The notes: generated by a model from the letters alone, not told the origin. 34,074 bases of DNA from an uncultured Neomegalonema sp. (GCA_937948985.1 CALFAK010000002.1:1-34074); one strand, 5' to 3'. Shown: positions 24,373 to 33,258, numbered from the stretch's first letter. Translations and numbers: made by a program.

Positions 24373-25677
24373 ATGCGCATCACGATGATCGGTACGGGCT
24401 ATGTTGGTCTTGTCTCCGGGGCCTGCTTTTCTGACTTTGGCCATATGGTCACCTGCATCGATAAAGATGAGCGTAAAATCGAGACGCTGCGGGCGGGTGG
24501 TATTCCGATTTTTGAGCCGGGTTTGGATGATCTCGTAGCAAAAAATGTCGGTGCAGAGCGTTTGTCGTTTGATACTGACGCACGGAACGCAATTCAGGGA
24601 TCTGATGTGGTTTTCATTGCGGTGGGCACGCCTTCCCGTCGTGGTGATGGCCATGCTGATCTCAGCTATGTCTATGCCGCCGCTGAGGAAATTGCCGGCA
24701 TGATGGACGGTTTTACCGTTGTCGTAACCAAATCCACCGTTCCGGTCGGTACTGGCGACGCGGTCGAGGAGATTATCCGGAAAGCCAATCCGAATGCCGA
24801 TTTTGCGGTCGTTTCAAACCCTGAATTCCTGCGTGAGGGGGCGGCTATTGAGGATTTTAAGCGGCCGGATCGCGTTGTGATCGGTACAGATGATGAGCGC
24901 GCGCGCGAGTCGATGCGTGAGCTGTATCGCCCGCTTTTTCTGAACGAAACGCCGATTGTATTCACCACACGCCGCACATCCGAACTAATCAAATATGCCG
25001 CAAACGCTTTTCTCGCGACCAAAATCACGTTTATCAACGAAATGGCTGACTTGTGCGAGGCAGTGGGTGCGGACGTGAAGCAAGTTGCCAAAGGTATCGG
25101 CCTTGATAAGCGTATCGGTGGTAAATTCCTCAATGCGGGGCCGGGTTATGGTGGTTCTTGCTTTCCGAAAGACACGTTGGCGCTGACCAAAACGGCCAAT
25201 GATTCCGGTACACCCTTGCAGATCGTTCAGTCTGTCGTTGAGGTGAATGCGCGACGCAAAAAAGCGATGGCGCAAAAAATTATCAAAGCGATGGGCGGCG
25301 ATGTTAGCGGCAAAACCATTGGTTTGCTTGGACTGGCTTTTAAGCCCAATACCGATGACATGCGCGATGCGCCATCATTGGACATCGTTCCGGCTCTTGT
25401 TGAGGCGGGCGCAACAGTGCGCGCTTATGATCCTGAGAGCATGGACGAAGCGCGTAAAATGATGACGGGGCTTGAGTTCTCGGAAGATGCCTATTCGGCA
25501 ATTGAGGGCGCGGATGCACTGATTATTATCACGGAATGGGATCAGTTTCGCGCACTTGACTTGGATCGGGTGAAGGCCGCTCTGAAAACGCCGCAGATCG
25601 TTGATCTTCGTAACATCTACGAACCGCGCATGATGGCGGGTCTTGGCTTTAAGTATGAGGGCGTGGGCCTGCCGTAA
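24373..25677 (+). CDS. ugd: UDP-glucose 6-dehydrogenase
   Basis: A 434-residue enzyme oxidising UDP-glucose to UDP-glucuronate with two NAD. The N-terminal Rossmann motif MIGTGYVGLVSG (5-16) is followed by the FIAVGTPSRRGDGHAD loop, the SNPEFLREG motif, the central dimerisation helix and the catalytic cysteine C263 in GGSCFPKD. The C-terminal domain has LGLAFKPNTDDMRDAPS. The ATG at 24373 has GGAG six bases upstream; a GTG nine codons earlier lacks support. It supplies precursors for uronic-acid polysaccharides and could serve the glycosyltransferase/flippase pair at 17476-20324. It converges on the rhomboid gene with a 5-base gap. Confidence 0.95.
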   Translation: MRITMIGTGYVGLVSGACFSDFGHMVTCIDKDERKIETLRAGGIPIFEPGLDDLVAKNVGAERLSFDTDARNAIQGSDVVFIAVGTPSRRGDGHADLSYVYAAAEEIAGMMDGFTVVVTKSTVPVGTGDAVEEIIRKANPNADFAVVSNPEFLREGAAIEDFKRPDRVVIGTDDERARESMRELYRPLFLNETPIVFTTRRTSELIKYAANAFLATKITFINEMADLCEAVGADVKQVAKGIGLDKRIGGKFLNAGPGYGGSCFPKDTLALTKTANDSGTPLQIVQSVVEVNARRKKAMAQKIIKAMGGDVSGKTIGLLGLAFKPNTDDMRDAPSLDIVPALVEAGATVRAYDPESMDEARKMMTGLEFSEDAYSAIEGADALIIITEWDQFRALDLDRVKAALKTPQIVDLRNIYEPRMMAGLGFKYEGVGLP

Positions 25678-25682
25678 CCGTG

Positions 25683-26273
25683 TTAAGTCACATGCGGCGA
25701 TGCCTTGGAGTCATAACGTAGCATCCATGCTGCGGCGGCACCTGCAAGTGCACCAAACAGATGAGACTCCCATGACACGCGCGAATCTGTGGGCAAAACA
25801 CCCCAGATCAACCCGCCATAAAGCATAGCCGCCGCCGCCGCGAAAAGGATCGCCCGGAAACTGCGCTCGACCACGCCAAGTGCTACGATGAAGCCGAAAT
25901 ATCCGAACACGAGGCCACTCGCTCCCACGTGCACCCGGTTTCCGCCGCGCGCCATCAGCCAGACGAGCAGCCCGCCTAACAGCACGATGATAATGGTTGC
26001 CTCGTAATAACGGTTCGGTGCCGCCATCGCCGCCATACCACCTAGGATCAACAACGGAACGGTATTCGCCGCCGCGTGCTGGAAGCCCGCATGAAGGAAA
26101 GGTGACATTGGAATACCGATCAGCCCGCCAAAATCGCGTGGTTCCAGCCCGAACCATTGATTCGGATTGTAGCTCAGTAAGAAGTTAGCAAACTGGATCA
26201 CCCAAATAATAACGACAAAGTTGAACACAGGCCGCAGCCGCGCCATCGTGAGGCTGTCTCGATCTAACGGCAT
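25683..26273 (-). CDS. Rhomboid-family intramembrane serine protease
   Basis: A 196-residue protein with six hydrophobic segments. The catalytic serine is S119 in VGASGLVFG and the catalytic histidine is H171 in SWESHLFGALAG; the HxxxN oxyanion motif is at H66-N70 (HAAAN). The active site is complete, so it should cleave membrane-spanning substrates. The ATG at 26273 has TGGAG upstream; the longer frame would need a GTG at 26291. Substrates are unknown. Confidence 0.9.
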   Translation of the reverse strand: MPLDRDSLTMARLRPVFNFVVIIWVIQFANFLLSYNPNQWFGLEPRDFGGLIGIPMSPFLHAGFQHAAANTVPLLILGGMAAMAAPNRYYEATIIIVLLGGLLVWLMARGGNRVHVGASGLVFGYFGFIVALGVVERSFRAILFAAAAAMLYGGLIWGVLPTDSRVSWESHLFGALAGAAAAWMLRYDSKASPHVT

Positions 26274-26458
26274 CTGGCGGCTCCAAAACACGCTCGGTAA
26301 CGAAGTCTTATACTGTTTTCATTGACGGTTGGAAGGGTCAAGCGTTCTTGTCGGATTATATCGATGAGGAGTCGCCAAAAGCGCAGTAATGTGGTTTTGC
26401 TGGCTTAGGGATTTAGAGTGCGCATTTTGTCGCGCGTGTTTTTTCGGTCGGAGCAGAC

Positions 26459-27166
26459 ATGTCGGATGAAGAAGAAGATATCATTCTCAGCGAATTGAGT
26501 GATGAGGAACTTGTGCAGCAGATGCATGACGACCTTTATGACGGCCTCAAAGACGAGATCCTTGAAGGCGTGAATATCCTGCTCGAACGCGAATGGACGC
26601 CTTATAAAGTGCTTACAGAGGCACTGGTTGAAGGAATGCGGATTGTTGGGATCGATTTCCGCGATGGTATTCTTTTCGTGCCCGAAGTTCTGCTCGCCGC
26701 CAATGCGATGAAGGCGGGTATGGGCATTCTCAAGCCTCTGCTGGCCGAAACCGGTGCGCCCAAGCAGGGCAAGATGGTCATTGGTACAGTTAAAGGCGAC
26801 ATCCACGACATCGGTAAAAACCTTGTGTCGATGATGATGGAAGGTGCGGGTTTTGAAGTGGTTGATCTGGGTATCAACAACCCGGTTGAAAACTATATCG
26901 AAGCCATTGAGAAAGAAGATGCGGACATCCTAGGTATGTCAGCTTTGCTCACCACAACAATGCCTTACATGAAAGTCGTCATCGATGAGATGAAGGCGAA
27001 GGGCATTCGCGAAAACTATGTTGTTCTCGTTGGCGGCGCGCCGTTGAACGAGGAATTCGGCAAAGCAATCGGTGCTGACGCCTATTGCCGTGACGCTGCC
27101 GTAGCCGTTGAAACCGCCAAAGAATACATGGCACAGCGCACCCATAACCAAAGCGCTTCAAGCTGA
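26459..27166 (+). CDS. Methyltransferase corrinoid protein (cobalamin-binding)
   Basis: A 235-residue corrinoid protein. Residues 15-95 form the helical cap domain (LL.R.WTPYKVLTEALVEGMRIVG), and residues 105-225 form the B12-binding Rossmann domain with the DxHxxG motif at 114-119 (H116 as lower axial cobalt ligand), the SALLTTTM segment (161-168) and VGGAP. Proteins of this type carry methyl groups between a methyl-donor enzyme and an acceptor; in Roseobacter-group bacteria a similar protein is part of a split methionine synthase. No methyltransferase or reactivase is in this window, so the partner is elsewhere. GGAG lies eight bases upstream of the ATG. Confidence 0.88.
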   Translation: MSDEEEDIILSELSDEELVQQMHDDLYDGLKDEILEGVNILLEREWTPYKVLTEALVEGMRIVGIDFRDGILFVPEVLLAANAMKAGMGILKPLLAETGAPKQGKMVIGTVKGDIHDIGKNLVSMMMEGAGFEVVDLGINNPVENYIEAIEKEDADILGMSALLTTTMPYMKVVIDEMKAKGIRENYVVLVGGAPLNEEFGKAIGADAYCRDAAVAVETAKEYMAQRTHNQSASS

Positions 27167-27218
27167 TACGCACGTCTGGTTGGAGCTGTTAAAGACGCGT
27201 GACTGCGCATAAATTTGT

Positions 27219-27243
27219 AACCTTCGGACTTGTTCCGAAGGTT
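27219..27243. repeat. Perfect 10-bp hairpin downstream of the corrinoid gene
   Basis: AACCTTCGGA and TCCGAAGGTT around a 5-base loop, 53 bases past the corrinoid-protein stop. It lacks a U-run and may be a Rho-assisted terminator or a 3' end protection hairpin. Confidence 0.5.
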
Positions 27244-27269
27244 CAGTTCCGGCGGTAATGCTGTTCTAG

Positions 27270-27292
27270 ATTATTGGAAAAAGTCCAATAAT
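27270..27292. repeat. Perfect 9-bp inverted repeat before the DUF1638 gene
   Basis: ATTATTGGA and TCCAATAAT flank AAAAG, about 120 bases before the DUF1638 start. AT-rich arms and near-perfect symmetry suit an operator or a leader hairpin. No ligand-binding RNA class was recognised. Confidence 0.4.
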
Positions 27293-27410
27293 GGCGACTG
27301 AAAACCTTCGACTTGGCGCTAATAGTGTTAAGTAAGTAAGGATGGGAACGGTTCATATGTTCAGCCAGCGAAACAAATCGTTCGTTTTCAGATAATAGCG
27401 GAGTGGGATA

Positions 27411-28073
27411 ATGGCTGAAACTTTTCTCCCGCTCGATTCTGTACTTACCGAGGAGGGGCTGTGCGCCTCCTCAGATCTAAAAGACAAAACGCTGCTAATC
27501 GCCTGTGGTGCGCTGGCGCGTGAAATTCTTGCAATCATTAAAATCAACGGCCTTCAAGGCTTGATTTTGGAATGCTTACCCGCGCTGCTTCATAACCGTC
27601 CCGACAAAATCACTGATGCTGTGCGCACAAAAATCCACGATGCGCGCAGCCGTGGTGCGTCAAAAATCTTTGTGGTTTACGCGGACTGCGGTACGGGCGG
27701 TCATCTCGACACGTTGTGCATGGAGGAGGAGGTGGAACGGATCGAAGGCCCACATTGCTATGCGTTTTTCGACGGTTTGGACGTCTTTGCCGAACGCGCT
27801 GAAGAGGAAATAGGAGCGTTCTATCTAACTGATTTTCTTGCCAGACAGTTTGATACGCTAATTTGGAAAGGCATGGGCCTAGATCGGCACCCTGATTTAC
27901 GTGACATGTATTTCGGCAACTATGATCGCGTCGTGTATCAGGCTCAAACCGATGACCCTGCGCTTGAGAAAAAAGCCCGTGCAGCCGCTGAAAAGCTGGG
28001 CCTGGATTTTGTGAAACGTGAAACCGGATATGGGGAACTTGCGACCTTTATTAATAAGGCCGCAAGCGTCTAA
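27411..28073 (+). CDS. DUF1638 protein
   Basis: A 220-residue cytoplasmic protein with the DUF1638 conserved pieces: ACGALAREI (31-39), ILECLPALLHNRPDKI (52-67) and VYADCGTGGHLD (89-100). Members are commonly found near corrinoid proteins and methyltransferases in alphaproteobacteria and methanogens. A role in methyl or corrinoid metabolism is therefore plausible but undemonstrated. Conserved cysteines C32, C55 and C93 could bind metal. It follows the corrinoid gene in the same direction after a 244-base gap that contains two hairpins. The ribosome-binding site is GGAG (spacing about 7). It converges on the DUF937 gene, leaving 4 bases. Confidence 0.82.
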   Translation: MAETFLPLDSVLTEEGLCASSDLKDKTLLIACGALAREILAIIKINGLQGLILECLPALLHNRPDKITDAVRTKIHDARSRGASKIFVVYADCGTGGHLDTLCMEEEVERIEGPHCYAFFDGLDVFAERAEEEIGAFYLTDFLARQFDTLIWKGMGLDRHPDLRDMYFGNYDRVVYQAQTDDPALEKKARAAAEKLGLDFVKRETGYGELATFINKAASV

Positions 28074-28077
28074 CCTT

Positions 28078-28965
28078 TTAACGACGCCGTGAAAGCTGAC
28101 GTAGAATATCCATATCCACGCTGCCATCTTCATCGGCATCAAACATCCCAATCACGCTATCGAGGCTGGCATCGCCTGTGCTACTGCGTTGGCGTGGGGA
28201 TTGTCCGAACATGCCGCCGAGCAGGTCATCAAGCCCCCCTTGTTGTCCACGCTGTTGCACGGGCGCTTGTTGTTGCCGTGCACCGCCCCCGCCGAACATA
28301 CCCCCCAGAATACCGCCCAAACCGCCACCTTGCGGCGTTTGACGTTGCTGCTGTCGCCTACCGCCGAGGATGCTTCCAAGAATCCCGCCCATCCCGCCGC
28401 CCCCGCGCGATTGTTGCTGTGAGGCGCCACCTCCTAAAACAGCGCCAAGCAGGTCGTCTAATCCGCCGCCGCCACGCCGATGCTGGGAACCGCCCATCCC
28501 GGTCATGCCTTGGATCAACGTTCCCAAAATGCCGCCCATCCCCGAACTGCCGGAGGTTTTACGCTGCATCCCGCCCAGCACCATAGAAGCAATCATCGGC
28601 AGCATTGCCTTGATAACTGTGGAACCGATACCCGATGCAAACTCAGTTTTCTGTGCAACCTCGCGGCTGACATCTTTGGAACCGAAAACTTCGGCCAATA
28701 CTTGATTCCCACGATCCCGCGTACTTGCCTGTTGCAGAGAACTGGGATCTTCGTAGATGTCTTCGTAGTCGGTGCCCTGAATCTTATTCAAAAGATTTCC
28801 CAGCCCGTCCTGCGTTTGGGTGCGTTGTTTAAACCCGGCGGACATTGCGGGCAGAACCTGCTTGAGAACGGAGTTCATTTGATCAGGTCCAAGCCCGAAT
28901 TGTTGGGCCAGATTTTCGATACCTTTACCGCCCTGCGCCTCACGCAGAATATCAAACATGTTCAT
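28078..28965 (-). CDS. DUF937 protein with glycine-rich repeats and an EF-hand-like tail
   Basis: A 295-residue protein. Residues 1-130 look like DUF937/YidB: MNMFDILREAQGGKGIENLA, LPAMSAGFKQR, and ASGIGSTVIKAMLPMIASMVLGGM. Residues 140-255 contain five copies of a hydrophobic-glycine module: GMGGILGTL (142), GLDDLLGAVLG (168), GMGGILGSILGG (191), GLGGILGGMFGG (215) and GLDDLLGGMFG (244), separated by Gln/Arg-rich stretches. The end carries DADEDGSVDMD (276-286), close to an EF-hand calcium loop but with Ile instead of Glu at position 12. The function is unknown; no signal peptide is seen. The annotation rests on family resemblance. Confidence 0.75.
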   Translation of the reverse strand: MNMFDILREAQGGKGIENLAQQFGLGPDQMNSVLKQVLPAMSAGFKQRTQTQDGLGNLLNKIQGTDYEDIYEDPSSLQQASTRDRGNQVLAEVFGSKDVSREVAQKTEFASGIGSTVIKAMLPMIASMVLGGMQRKTSGSSGMGGILGTLIQGMTGMGGSQHRRGGGGLDDLLGAVLGGGASQQQSRGGGGMGGILGSILGGRRQQQRQTPQGGGLGGILGGMFGGGGARQQQAPVQQRGQQGGLDDLLGGMFGQSPRQRSSTGDASLDSVIGMFDADEDGSVDMDILRQLSRRR

Positions 28966-29053
28966 TCAATTACTTCCTCATAGATGGTTAACACGCCCCA
29001 TAATGCTACAGATAAGAACTGTTCGCATCTATTTAAATATCGCTCTGCGCTGA

Positions 29054-31324
29054 TCAGGTTCTTTCTCGCCGTTCCCACGCTCCGGCAACGGCTGTCACGT
29101 TCAGTAATCCGCGTGCGGTAGCGGATGGTGTCACAATCTCCGCACGGCCTTCAGCGCCAAGTAGAAGCGGTCCAACCGTCTGACCGTCACCAAGTGATTT
29201 TAGAATATTCATCGACGCGTTTGCTGCATCAATAGATGGGAAAATCAATAAGTTAGCAGGTTCTGTGAGGTTTGATTTCGGTAAGAATTTTTTCCGTAAA
29301 TCCGCGTCTAATGCGGTAGAGGCGCGCATTTCACCCTCGACCTCAAAATTGACACCCCGCGCTTGCAAAATGTGTAGAACTTCTCGCATTTTTAATGCGC
29401 TTGGTGTGTCGGAATTTCCGAAATTCGAGTGACTTACAAGACCAACGCGCGGCGTAATATTGAAATTACGCACTTCTTCAGCTGCCATTTCGGTAATGTC
29501 GGCAAGTTGCTTCGCCGTAGGTTCGTAATTTACATAGGGATCGGCCATGAAAATCGCGCCTGTTTTCAGGATCACAACCCCAAGCGCCGCATAACAAAGC
29601 CCATGACGATCTGCCCCTAAGACGTTGTCAATATAGCGCAAATGCCAATGATGATCGCCCGCCAGCCCGCAAATCATCGCATCGGCTTCGCCCCTATGCA
29701 CCATCACGGCGGCAATCGCAGTGCTGTTCGTGCGCATGATGGCGCGCGCCGCATCAATGCTGCACCCTCTCCTGTTGTTAAGACTAAGATAAGTGCGCCA
29801 ATACTCCCCATAACGCGCATCACCTTCAGGATTGACCACCTCGAAATCCACCCCCGGACTCAGGTTGATGCCGGCCCGTTCGCACCGCATTTCTATGACT
29901 GACGGGCGTCCGATCAGGATGGGAACCGCGTAGCCTTCGTCCAGAATAGTTCGCACTGCGCGCAAGGTGCGTTCGTCCTCGCCTTCCGCGTACACAATGC
30001 GTCGTTGATTGACTTTTGTCTGCTCAAACAGTGGCTTCATGAGCAAACCTGAGCGATAGACGAAGCGGTTGAGCCGTGCTTCATAGGCATCAAAATCTTC
30101 GATAGGCCGCGCGGCAATCCCCGTATCCATCGCCGCTTTTGCCACCGCTGAGGCAACATGCACCAACAGGCGGGGGTCGAAGGGCTTCGGGATCAGGTAA
30201 TCCGGTCCGAAAACCAGCCGTTCGTCCCGATAGGTCCGTGCAACCTCCGCCGCTGAGACTTTGCGCGCCAAGCCTGCAATCGCGTGGGCAGCGGCCATCT
30301 TCATTTCCTCATTAATCGTCGTCGCACCCACATCCAGCGCACCACGGAAGATAAAAGGAAAGCACAATACGTTATTGACTTGATTGGGATAATCGGATCG
30401 GCCTGTGGCAATAATCGCATCAGAACGCACGCGTCTGGCATCTGCCGGATCGATCTCTGGATTGGGGTTGGCCAGCGCCAGAATGATCGGCTTTTCAGCC
30501 ATTTGGGCCACATGCTCCGGCATCAGCACGCCTGGACCGGAGAGACCGAGGAAAATATCAGCGTTATCAATGACATCACCCAGCACACGATGCGGGCTGT
30601 TCTGTGCGAACGCCGCCTTTTGCGGGTCAGCTTCCCGTCCCTCGTAGACCAGCCCGTCAATGTCGAGCAGCCAGACATTTTCACTCTTTAATCCCAACGA
30701 TAACAATAGGTTAAGGCACGCAATTCCCGCTGCGCCACCCCCTGTCGAGACCAATTTCACATCCTCAAACTTACGCCCCGTCAAGTGCATGGCGTTCAGA
30801 ACCGCCGCCGCAACCACGATAGCGGTGCCATGTTGGTCATCGTGAAAGACAGGGATATTCATATGCTTACGGCATTCGCTTTCCACGTGAAAGCAATCCG
30901 GCGCTTTAATATCCTCCAGATTTATCGCCCCGAAAGTCGGTTCCAGCGCCTTGACCACATCGGCCAGTTTCTGCGGATCGGTCTCGTTCACTTCAATATC
31001 GAACGCATCAATGCCCGCGAACTTCTTGAAAAGGACGGCTTTTCCTTCCATCACAGGCTTAGACGCCAGCGCCCCGATATTGCCCAGGCCCAGCACAGCG
31101 GTGCCATTGGTAATAACGGCCACCATATTCGCGCGTCCCGTGTATCGGGCGGCATTGGCGGGGTCTTTAGCGATTTCGGTGCAGGCTTCTGCCACGCCGG
31201 GACTGTATGCCAAGGCAAGATCGCGCTGCGTATTCAAAGGCTTAGTGGGTGTCACTGACAGTTTGCCCGGCACGGGGTGTTCGTGAAATCTCAGCGCCGC
31301 TTCACGTAACCGATCTTCTGCCAT
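29054..31324 (-). CDS. maeB: NADP-dependent malic enzyme, MaeB type
   Basis: A 756-residue enzyme converting malate to pyruvate and CO2. The malic domain covers residues 1-160 (YSPGVAEACTEI, ITNGTAVLGLGNIGALASKPVMEGKA, FDIEVNETDP). The NAD(P) domain follows with STGGGAAGIACLNLL at about 193-207 and ALANPNPEIDP. Residues about 430-756 form a phosphotransacetylase-like domain (YAEGEDERTLRA, then LFPSIDAANASMN-type motif IDAANASMNILKSLGDG) typical of MaeB, which allows acetyl-CoA regulation but is usually not catalytic. It links the C4-acid supply (compare the TRAP transporter) to pyruvate and NADPH. Its promoter lies in the gap before cdsA. Confidence 0.95.
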   Translation of the reverse strand: MAEDRLREAALRFHEHPVPGKLSVTPTKPLNTQRDLALAYSPGVAEACTEIAKDPANAARYTGRANMVAVITNGTAVLGLGNIGALASKPVMEGKAVLFKKFAGIDAFDIEVNETDPQKLADVVKALEPTFGAINLEDIKAPDCFHVESECRKHMNIPVFHDDQHGTAIVVAAAVLNAMHLTGRKFEDVKLVSTGGGAAGIACLNLLLSLGLKSENVWLLDIDGLVYEGREADPQKAAFAQNSPHRVLGDVIDNADIFLGLSGPGVLMPEHVAQMAEKPIILALANPNPEIDPADARRVRSDAIIATGRSDYPNQVNNVLCFPFIFRGALDVGATTINEEMKMAAAHAIAGLARKVSAAEVARTYRDERLVFGPDYLIPKPFDPRLLVHVASAVAKAAMDTGIAARPIEDFDAYEARLNRFVYRSGLLMKPLFEQTKVNQRRIVYAEGEDERTLRAVRTILDEGYAVPILIGRPSVIEMRCERAGINLSPGVDFEVVNPEGDARYGEYWRTYLSLNNRRGCSIDAARAIMRTNSTAIAAVMVHRGEADAMICGLAGDHHWHLRYIDNVLGADRHGLCYAALGVVILKTGAIFMADPYVNYEPTAKQLADITEMAAEEVRNFNITPRVGLVSHSNFGNSDTPSALKMREVLHILQARGVNFEVEGEMRASTALDADLRKKFLPKSNLTEPANLLIFPSIDAANASMNILKSLGDGQTVGPLLLGAEGRAEIVTPSATARGLLNVTAVAGAWERRERT

Positions 31325-31405
31325 TCGTCGCCCCGATCCAAAATGTCCACAATTTATTGCCAGTTAACCTACATCTTGGAGCCATAATCCACAAAGGTCG
31401 ATACC

Positions 31406-32353
31406 CTAAACGCGCCAAAAGAACCGCGTTAAGTGATAGAAAATCGGTGCGGCGAAAATAACGCTGTCCAGTTGGTCAACAAAGCCGCCTTGGCCGGGAA
31501 TCAGATGGGACCAATCTTTTACCCCCCGGTCGCGTTTAATCGCTGCGAAGACGATATTGCCGAACATCCCGACCAGTGATGTGACGCCGGCCATCGCAAT
31601 CGCACCGAATATACCAAACGGTGTAATCCATGCGAGCAATCCGCCGATACCCATTGCGCAGACCACGCCACACGCCATCCCCTCCCATGTTTTCGGTGAA
31701 AGGCCCGGCGCTATACGTGTTTTGCCGATCCGCCGCCCGAAGAAATACTCCAGTAAATCGCCCAGTTGCACAACGATCACCAGAAACGCGATCAACAACA
31801 CCGAGCGCTCACCATATCCGGCAATGTCGATATTCAGCAGCGCCGGAACATGGCTGACGCAGAACACTGTCATCATCAGCGCCCATTGCGTCTCCGCCAC
31901 GCGGATCAGATAGCGGTTCGCATTCCCGCGCAGGGCGGACACGATCGGCAACAGTAAAAACGCGTAAACCGGAATGAACACCGAATAGAGGCCATCCCAT
32001 CCGCACCAAACGAAGAAATATTGCAGCGGCAAAACCGCAAAAAACGCCAGCGCCAGCGAATAATGGTCTGCCCGCACCTTGGCCGTCAGCGTCAGAAACT
32101 CGCGCAGGGCCGCAAAGCTGGCGAACAGGAACAGGACCACCACCCCGAATCGTCCCGACAATAACGCCAATGAAATCAGAATGGTCATCCCCCACCAGCT
32201 TTTCACGCGGGTCATGAAGGTTTCCAGCACGGGGCTGGGGTTCGATGGGTTCCGTTGCGCCTGCAAAACCTCCCCGAACATGGTCAGGGCCAGCAAGATT
32301 CCCATTGCACCGAACGAGAGCATCAGGATGTCAGACGTGGTGTTATCCATCAA
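31406..32353 (-). CDS. Phosphatidate cytidylyltransferase-like membrane protein (CdsA family)
   Basis: A 315-residue protein with about eight hydrophobic segments that should form CDP-diacylglycerol from phosphatidate and CTP. The family signature is present as AAIKRDRGVKDWSHLIPGQ and GGFVDQLDS, with the basic and acidic metal-binding residues in place. The canonical PGHGG histidine is glutamine (PGQGG), as in some CdsA/YnbB-like members. It may be a paralog of the housekeeping cdsA rather than that gene itself. The acyltransferase gene upstream on this strand ends inside its start (ATGA), so the pair is likely coexpressed for phospholipid synthesis. Confidence 0.85.
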   Translation of the reverse strand: MMDNTTSDILMLSFGAMGILLALTMFGEVLQAQRNPSNPSPVLETFMTRVKSWWGMTILISLALLSGRFGVVVLFLFASFAALREFLTLTAKVRADHYSLALAFFAVLPLQYFFVWCGWDGLYSVFIPVYAFLLLPIVSALRGNANRYLIRVAETQWALMMTVFCVSHVPALLNIDIAGYGERSVLLIAFLVIVVQLGDLLEYFFGRRIGKTRIAPGLSPKTWEGMACGVVCAMGIGGLLAWITPFGIFGAIAMAGVTSLVGMFGNIVFAAIKRDRGVKDWSHLIPGQGGFVDQLDSVIFAAPIFYHLTRFFWRV

Positions 32354-32997
32354 TTCGCCTCCCGCTCGACCGGGCGCAGTGATGCAAGCGCTTCCGATGC
32401 ACGGCTCAGGAAAGCGTCCTTACTCTCCCCCTCCCGCACATGGATCGGCGCGCCGAATGTGACGGTACAGATCAGGGGCAAGGGGATCACCTCGCCCTTG
32501 GGCATGATCGAGTTCAGGTTGGCGATCCATGTGGGCACCAAATCCACATCGGGCCGCGCGAGGCCCATATTATAAAGTCCCGCTTTGAAAGGCAGCAGCG
32601 GTTCATCGCCCATATTCCGGTTGCCTTCGGGAAAGATGATCAGCGACGACCCCTCATCCAGCGCGGCAATGATCTTGTCCATCGGCTTGTCTTTCACCTC
32701 AGGACGGCGATCAACCAGCACACAGTTGAACACCTCCGGCCCCACAAACGCGCGGATCGGGTTTTTCAGCCAGTAATCCGCCGCCGCAACCGGACGCACC
32801 GTCCGCCGCAGGGCAGGGGGCAACACCGACCAGATCATCGGCATGTCGCCATTGCTGGTATGGTTGGCAAAATATACCCGCTGGCGCGGCACAGGTTCAA
32901 TTCCCTGCCAATCCGCCCGCAGGGCAGTGATAAAACTCGCAAAAAGGCGGATGGCTTGACCCACAATCTTGGCGGCGAGGCGACGAATAATTTTCAT
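32350..32997 (-). CDS. 1-acyl-glycerol-3-phosphate acyltransferase-like protein (PlsC/LPLAT family)
   Basis: A 215-residue LPLAT acyltransferase that would acylate lysophosphatidate to phosphatidate. The catalytic HX4D motif is H46-D51 (ANHTSNGDMP), and the substrate motif FPEGNRN is present (FPEGTR in the consensus). An N-terminal hydrophobic helix (about 10-25) anchors it at the membrane. The ATG at 32997 is chosen because the upstream extension of the frame is arginine- and histidine-rich with no family resemblance. Its stop overlaps the start of the CdsA-like gene by four bases; product and next step (phosphatidate to CDP-diacylglycerol) match. Confidence 0.87.
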   Translation of the reverse strand: MKIIRRLAAKIVGQAIRLFASFITALRADWQGIEPVPRQRVYFANHTSNGDMPMIWSVLPPALRRTVRPVAAADYWLKNPIRAFVGPEVFNCVLVDRRPEVKDKPMDKIIAALDEGSSLIIFPEGNRNMGDEPLLPFKAGLYNMGLARPDVDLVPTWIANLNSIMPKGEVIPLPLICTVTFGAPIHVREGESKDAFLSRASEALASLRPVEREAN

Positions 32998-33105
32998 ATT
33001 GAAACCTTGGCGAAAGTTGCAGGCTTTGTGAAGGGTGTGAGTCAAGTAAGGTTGATTTGTGCCCCGCGCGCACGGCAAGCGCATAAGCATTTCTTGCCTG
33101 ACTCG

Positions 33106-33124
33106 CTCCCACCGCAAATGGGAG
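33106..33124. repeat. Small inverted repeat in the plsC/sseB divergent gap
   Basis: CTCCCA and TGGGAG around CCGCAAA, within a CTC.CTCCC..TGGGAGAGGG context similar to short intergenic palindromes of many proteobacteria. No second copy is seen in this window. The rest of the 261-base gap shows no gene. Confidence 0.3.
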
Positions 33125-33258
33125 AGGGTTCGCGCGCTGGAATGACAATTTTGTTTCAAGCGATTACCGTGCTCCCGCGCGCAATTCCTTTGACAAAGCG
33201 AGGCCCAACGCGCGATTGGTTCACAAAACCCGCATCTGTATTCAGGATTATGCTTGCA

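Noticed and set aside
32440-33258. Long N-terminal extension of the SseB frame (open frame upstream of the SseB start)
   Set aside because: Its first two-thirds is antisense to the plsC-like gene and has no family resemblance; the SseB domain starts near 33259 with its own ribosome-binding site.
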